Positions 59,963 to 64,000 of a DNA stretch of 64,000 bases are shown here, piece by piece. The first letter of the stretch is position 1. Each line of letters starts with the position of its first letter. A model generated the notes under the pieces. It was not told the origin of the DNA and ran no database searches. It saw only the letters and a program-made list of their open reading frames with translations. The translations under genes and the position numbers were made by a program. This DNA is from Streptomyces sp. B93. GTDB taxonomy: Bacteria > Actinomycetota > Actinomycetes > Streptomycetales > Streptomycetaceae. The stretch spans positions 230,484 to 294,483 of the forward strand of contig NZ_JAGPXL010000003.1 in the NCBI RefSeq assembly GCF_018070565.1, read 5' to 3'.

Positions 59963-61282
59963 TCATGGGGCGCAGGCGTCGTTGAGGGCCGCCACCTCCT
60001 CGGTGACCGCGCGGGCGAGCAGATCGAGGTCGGGCACGGCCTCGGCGTCGGCGACCAGCCCGTAGTGGACCCGGCCGCGGTACGTCGAGACGGCGACGGC
60101 CAGCGACTGACCGCGGGCGAGCGGGGCGTACGGGTAGACGGCGGCCAGCCGGTGGCCGCCGAGCCTCAGACCGAAGCCGGGCAGCGGCACGCTGGTGACC
60201 AGGATGTCGAACCAGAGCCGCGCCGCCTGCGCGACCAGGGGCCCGCCGAGCCGGTGGCCGAGGGCGGGGACGTGGTCGGCGAGCAGGGCGACGGCGCCCG
60301 CGCCCCGCCCGGGGCCCGCGTCCTTGTTGCGGTCCATGGCGGTGCGCACCGCGGCGAGGCGGGCGAGCGGGTCCGGGTCACCGACGGGAAGCCGTATCAA
60401 GTAGCCGGAGAGCCGGTTGCCCTGGGGGTGGGCGGTGCGCGGACGGCGCTTGGAGACGGGGATCAGGGCGCGGGGCGCGACGCCCTCGCTGCCGTCGCCG
60501 CGCTCGTCCAGCCAGCGCCGCAGGGCGCCCGCGACGACCGCGATCACGACGTCGTTGACGGTGCCGCCGACGGCCTTGCGGATGCGGTGCACATCGTCGA
60601 TGTCGACGACGACCCCGGCGGTACGGCGGCTGCCGCTGGGCTCGGAGGTGAGGGCCGGGGTGGACCGCATGCCGAGGGTGGAGACGGCCACGGAGGCGCC
60701 GATGTCCAGGGCGCGGCCCACGTCGGAGAGGGCGCCGCGCAGCAGCCCGGGCAGGCGCCGCACGTCGGGCAGCAGGCCGCGTGGGGGCTCCGGGGGCCGG
60801 GGGCGGGGCGCGGGCATGTCGATCGGGTCGAGGACGGCGGCGGCCAGGGCGAGGGCCCGCAGCCCGTCGGCGAGCGCGTGGTGGAACTTGAACAGCACCG
60901 CGAACGACGTGCCGTCCGCGCCGGGCAGCACATGGGCCTCCCAGGGGGGCCGTCCGCGCTCCAGGGGACGCTGCATGAGGTGGCCCGCGGCCTGCTGGAA
61001 GTCGCCCGTGGGCGCGTGCAGCCGGACGTGGTCGAGGGGGTCGAAGCCGGGGTCGGGCTCGCGGGCCGCGCCGCCGAAGGCGAACGGCTGCCAGACGTCC
61101 CGGATGCGCATCCGCAGGCCGGGCACCGCGGCGGCGCGGGCGGCGAGCAGGTCGGCCGCGTGGGCGCCCGCGGTGGGCGAGTGCGTCTCGAAGACGCCGA
61201 GGGCGCCGAGGTGCATGGGGTGCCGGTCGGAGTCGATGTTCCAGAACGCCAGGTCGAGGGGTGCGAGCGGATCGGAAGTCAA
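59963..61282 (-). CDS. Wax ester synthase/diacylglycerol acyltransferase (WS/DGAT)
   Basis: 439 residues, TTG start. FKFHHALADGLRAL at 131-144 contains the HHxxxDG catalytic motif. The N-terminal WNIDSDRHPMHLGALGVF and later GTVNDVVIAVVAGALRRWL and LVTSVPLPGFGLRLGG (NVPG-type region altered to SVPLP) belong to the WS/DGAT fold. It makes triacylglycerol or wax esters from acyl-CoA, at the membrane or lipid-droplet surface. The TTG at 61282 is the only good start before the conserved MTSDPLAPLD. Confidence 0.9.
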   Translation of the reverse strand: MTSDPLAPLDLAFWNIDSDRHPMHLGALGVFETHSPTAGAHAADLLAARAAAVPGLRMRIRDVWQPFAFGGAAREPDPGFDPLDHVRLHAPTGDFQQAAGHLMQRPLERGRPPWEAHVLPGADGTSFAVLFKFHHALADGLRALALAAAVLDPIDMPAPRPRPPEPPRGLLPDVRRLPGLLRGALSDVGRALDIGASVAVSTLGMRSTPALTSEPSGSRRTAGVVVDIDDVHRIRKAVGGTVNDVVIAVVAGALRRWLDERGDGSEGVAPRALIPVSKRRPRTAHPQGNRLSGYLIRLPVGDPDPLARLAAVRTAMDRNKDAGPGRGAGAVALLADHVPALGHRLGGPLVAQAARLWFDILVTSVPLPGFGLRLGGHRLAAVYPYAPLARGQSLAVAVSTYRGRVHYGLVADAEAVPDLDLLARAVTEEVAALNDACAP

Positions 61283-61440
61283 TGGCTTGCCTCGCGACGA
61301 CGACAGGTGGACCAGCAGTCAATCGCCATGGGGTGATTACGGTCAAGTACGATCAAGCTACGCACAGTTAACATCAGATTAAGCACGGACGCTCTCCGAC
61401 CTCCCCCGAACGGCCAGAAAACGGTCATTCGTGTCCCGCG

Positions 61441-62661
61441 CTACGGCACCCGCTGACCCTTGCCCAGCGCGATCACGCCGCCCTTGGAGACGGTGTACAG
61501 CTCGGCGTCCCGCTCCGGGTTGACCCCGATCGTCGCGCCGGGCGGTACCTCCACGTTCTTGTCGAGCACCGCCCCGCGCACCACCGCGCCCCGTCCGATG
61601 TGCACGTTGTCGTGGAGCACCGACCCCTGCACCACCGCCCCCGGATCGACGACCACCCCGGGCGACAGCACGGACCGGGTGACCTGCCCCCGGATCAGGC
61701 ACCCCGCGCTGATGATCGACTCGCTGGCGATGCCGCCCGCGTTGAACCGGGCCGGGGAGAGCTGGCCCGAGTGGGTGTAGACGGGCCAGCTGCGGTTGTA
61801 GAGGTTGAAGGCGGGGCGCTCGGCGATCAGGTCCATATGGGCGTCGTAGTACGCGTCCAGCGTGCCCACGTCCCGCCAGTAGCCCTGGTCTCGGCTGGTC
61901 TCACCGGGGACGTGGTTGCCGCTGAAGTCGTACAGCTGGGCCTCGCCGCGCGCGGTGAGCTGGGGCAGGATCGAGCCGCCCATGTCGTGCACGGACTCCC
62001 GGTCGTCGGCGTCCCGCTGGAGGGCCTCGATGAGGGCCTTGGTGGTGAAGACGTAGTTGCCCATCGAGGCGAAGACGCAGTCGGGGTCGTCCGCGAGGCC
62101 GGGAGGGTCGGCGGGCTTCTCCAGGAACCGCTGCACCGTCAGGCCGTCCGAGCCGGGGGTGATCACCCCGAACGACGAGGACTCGGCGCGCGGGACGCGG
62201 ATGCCCGCCACCGTCACCCCGGCGCCGGACTCGATGTGCTGGGCGAGCATCTGCCGCGGGTCCATGCGGTACACGTGGTCGGCGCCGAAGACGGCGACGT
62301 ACTCGGGCTGTTCGTCGTGGACCAGGTTCAGCGACTGGAGGATGGCGTCCGCGCTGCCGAGGTACCAGCGCGGGCCGAGGCGCTGCTGGGCGGGGACGGG
62401 GGTGACGTAGTTGCCGAGCAGGCTCGACATCCGCCAGGTGGTGGTGATGTGCCGGTCCAGGGAGTGCGACTTGTACTGCGTCAGCACGCAGATGCGCAGG
62501 ATGTCGCCGTTGACGAGGTTGGAGAGCACGAAGTCGACCAGGCGGTAGGTGCCGCCGAAGGTCACCGCGGGCTTCGCCCGGTCCGCCGTCAGCGGCATCA
62601 GGCGCTTGCCCTCCCCGCCCGCCAGCACGATCCCCAGCACCGAAGGTCCTCCACGACGCAT
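61441..62661 (-). CDS. glgC: GlgC, glucose-1-phosphate adenylyltransferase
   Basis: 406 residues. [20 protein letters not shown] is the nucleotide-binding motif with the catalytic Arg. [30 protein letters not shown] and FLEKP-containing [10 protein letters not shown] are the other GlgC motifs, and the last third is the left-handed beta-helix. It makes ADP-glucose, feeding the adjacent glgA product. ATG at 62661 has GGGAGGGGG upstream. The regulation of the enzyme by effectors cannot be read here. Confidence 0.95.
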   Translation of the reverse strand: MRRGGPSVLGIVLAGGEGKRLMPLTADRAKPAVTFGGTYRLVDFVLSNLVNGDILRICVLTQYKSHSLDRHITTTWRMSSLLGNYVTPVPAQQRLGPRWYLGSADAILQSLNLVHDEQPEYVAVFGADHVYRMDPRQMLAQHIESGAGVTVAGIRVPRAESSSFGVITPGSDGLTVQRFLEKPADPPGLADDPDCVFASMGNYVFTTKALIEALQRDADDRESVHDMGGSILPQLTARGEAQLYDFSGNHVPGETSRDQGYWRDVGTLDAYYDAHMDLIAERPAFNLYNRSWPVYTHSGQLSPARFNAGGIASESIISAGCLIRGQVTRSVLSPGVVVDPGAVVQGSVLHDNVHIGRGAVVRGAVLDKNVEVPPGATIGVNPERDAELYTVSKGGVIALGKGQRVP

Positions 62662-62753
62662 GGCCGCCCCCTCCCTCACCCTGGTTGACCGATGAGTGCC
62701 CCGTGGTGCGAGTGAGTAAGCCTGTTCGAGGCCGCCGGGGGCCTCAGGCGGCC

Positions 62754-63905
62754 TCAAGGGTGCTTCAGGGTCTCCTCGTACAGCCGGACCGTGCGCCGCG
62801 CCACGGTGTCCCAGCCGAACTCACCCACCGCCCGCTCCCGCCCGGCCTCGCCCATCCGCCGGGCGGCGGCCGGGTCGGCTAGGACGGTGTCCAGCGCCCG
62901 CGTCAGGCCCGCCTCGAAGTCGTCCGTCAGGGGGACGAGCAGGCCAGTCTCACCGTCGGCGACCACCTCCGGGATGCCCCCGACCGCGGACGCCACCACC
63001 GCCGTACCGCACGCCATCGCCTCCAGATTGACGATGCCGAGCGGCTCGTACACCGACGGGCAGACGAACACCGCCGCGTGGGTGAGCAGCTGCACCACCT
63101 CCGGGCGCGGCAGCATGCGGGGTATCCAGTGCACCGCGTCGCGTACGGCGCCCAGTTCCCGGAAGAGGTCACGGAACTCCCGCTCGATCTCCGGGGTGTC
63201 CGGGGCGCCCGCGCACAGCACCACCTGCGCCGCCGGGTCGATGTCGCGCACCGCGCGCAGCAGCTGGGGCACGCCCTTCTGCCGGGTGATCCGCCCGACG
63301 AACAGCACATAGGGACGGTCCGGGTCCAGGCCGAGGCGCTGCAGGACGTCGGTGCCGGGGTCGGGCCGGTAGATGGCGGTGTCGATGCCGTTGTGCACGA
63401 CGTGGACGCGGGCCGGGTCCAGGGCCGGGTAGCAGGCGAGGATGTCCTCGCGCATGGCGCCGGACACCGCGATCACGGCGTCGGCGGCCTCGATCGCGGT
63501 GCGCTCCGCCCAGCCGGACAGCGCGTACCCGCCGCCGAGCTGCTCCGCCTTCCAGGGGCGCAGGGGCTCCAGAGAGTGGGCGGTCATGATGTGCGGCACG
63601 CCGTACAGCAGCTTGGCGAGGTGCCCGGCGAGATTGGCGTACCAGGTGTGGGAGTGGACGAGTTCGCGGCCCTCCAGCTCGGCGGCGATCGACAGGTCCA
63701 CGGAGAAGGTGCGCAGTGCGTCGTTGGCCCGGTCGAGGGCGGTCCAGGGGCGGTGCCGGACGACGCCCGCGGCGCGGCCCTCGCCCCAGCAGTGCACGTC
63801 GAGGTCGACCAGGGGCGCCAACTCCCGGGCGAGGAACTCCACATGCACGCCCGCACCGCCGTACACGTCCGGCGGGTACTCCCGGGTCAGCAGTCCCACT
63901 CGCAC
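62754..63905 (-). CDS. glgA: GlgA-type glycosyltransferase (glycogen synthase / maltose-1-phosphate synthase GlgM)
   Basis: 383 residues of GT-B fold. [20 protein letters not shown] is the donor-domain KxGG-like start; [20 protein letters not shown] and [20 protein letters not shown] hold the E-x7-E nucleotide-sugar site. In actinobacteria this GT4 enzyme uses ADP-glucose to extend glucan or to make maltose-1-phosphate for GlgE. GTG at 63905 has GGGAG 7 nt upstream and starts the conserved region; the frame extends to an ATG at 63950 without support. It lies 92 bp upstream of glgC on the same strand. Confidence 0.92.
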   Translation of the reverse strand: MRVGLLTREYPPDVYGGAGVHVEFLARELAPLVDLDVHCWGEGRAAGVVRHRPWTALDRANDALRTFSVDLSIAAELEGRELVHSHTWYANLAGHLAKLLYGVPHIMTAHSLEPLRPWKAEQLGGGYALSGWAERTAIEAADAVIAVSGAMREDILACYPALDPARVHVVHNGIDTAIYRPDPGTDVLQRLGLDPDRPYVLFVGRITRQKGVPQLLRAVRDIDPAAQVVLCAGAPDTPEIEREFRDLFRELGAVRDAVHWIPRMLPRPEVVQLLTHAAVFVCPSVYEPLGIVNLEAMACGTAVVASAVGGIPEVVADGETGLLVPLTDDFEAGLTRALDTVLADPAAARRMGEAGRERAVGEFGWDTVARRTVRLYEETLKHP

Positions 63906-64000
63906 CCGCGGCTCCCTGGTTCGGCGGCTGGTGCCCACATGGTCACCCATGAGGGGGTACGCACGGAAGACCGCGGTCGCCTTGTGGGGCGGGCGGGGTC

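Overview
The window is chromosomal DNA from a high-GC actinomycete, almost certainly Streptomyces. Coding sequence is dense, third codon positions are strongly G/C, GTG and TTG starts are common, many stop/start pairs overlap as ATGA or GTGA, and the families are streptomycete ones (XRE-DUF5753/DUF397 pairs, SpoIIE-type PP2C phosphatases, DUF574-type methyltransferases, class F sortase, EgtABCD, a GlgA/GlgC pair, an RmdA-like GGDEF-EAL protein, an SCO0930-type lipoprotein). I saw no rRNA, tRNA, CRISPR array, transposase or phage module. Names rest on reading the sequence and family knowledge; no database search was run.

Layout. 1-7.8 kb: a TetR gene cut by the window edge, its FMN reductase and two operator-like palindromes; a membrane-attached caspase with an EACC1-type partner; a DUF574-type methyltransferase; an XRE-DUF397 pair with a divergent RsbW-like kinase. 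7.8-16.6 kb: a sulfotransferase, a decayed APS-kinase-like protein and an acyltransferase; a PP2C phosphatase gene with a TTA (bldA) codon; HxlR/azoreductase; an amidase; a PemK-like protein; a PARG-like protein with a shifted 5' end. 16.8-21.2 kb: the coupled ergothioneine operon egtABCD. 21.2-26.7 kb: an orphan sugar-binding lipoprotein under a GntR-like palindrome, dodecin, a HAD phosphatase, an LLM flavoenzyme, a scar of a lost gas-vesicle cluster (gvpO fused to gvpK, two frameshifts), and an ornithine-lipid-type acyltransferase pair.

26.9-36.5 kb: a second succinate dehydrogenase/fumarate reductase operon with a divergent LysR gene, a GGDEF-EAL protein coupled to a methyltransferase, an SCO0930-type lipoprotein and a proline-rich wall protein. 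36.5-43.4 kb: surface genes (DUF4239, two related secreted proteins, class F sortase, Tat-exported polysaccharide deacetylase), a universal stress protein, a CapA-like lipoprotein and an ECF sigma factor. 43.5-50.6 kb: a small acidic protein, a zinc-binding anti-sigma factor preceded by five GATTCGG repeats, an Fpg/Nei glycosylase, a PAS-GAF-PP2C-kinase regulator, a DUF6777-type lipoprotein and an LMF1-like membrane protein.

50.5-57.3 kb: a four-gene catabolic operon that fits non-phosphorylating L-fucose oxidation (lactonase, aldo/keto reductase, SDR, fuconate dehydratase) facing an FCD-type GntR regulator and an amidase. 57.3-64 kb: a 57-residue conserved-looking protein outside the usual ORF cut-off, an HD-like protein lacking its HD aspartate, an unusual zinc-finger SDR, a WS/DGAT acyltransferase, and glgA with glgC for ADP-glucose-based glucan or maltose-1-phosphate synthesis.

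The most interesting points are the caspase-EACC1 module, the gvpO-gvpK deletion scar, the GATTCGG array before the anti-sigma gene, the bldA-type codon in the PP2C phosphatase, and several half-decayed or active-site-altered proteins (APS kinase, PARG-like, HD-like, SDR).
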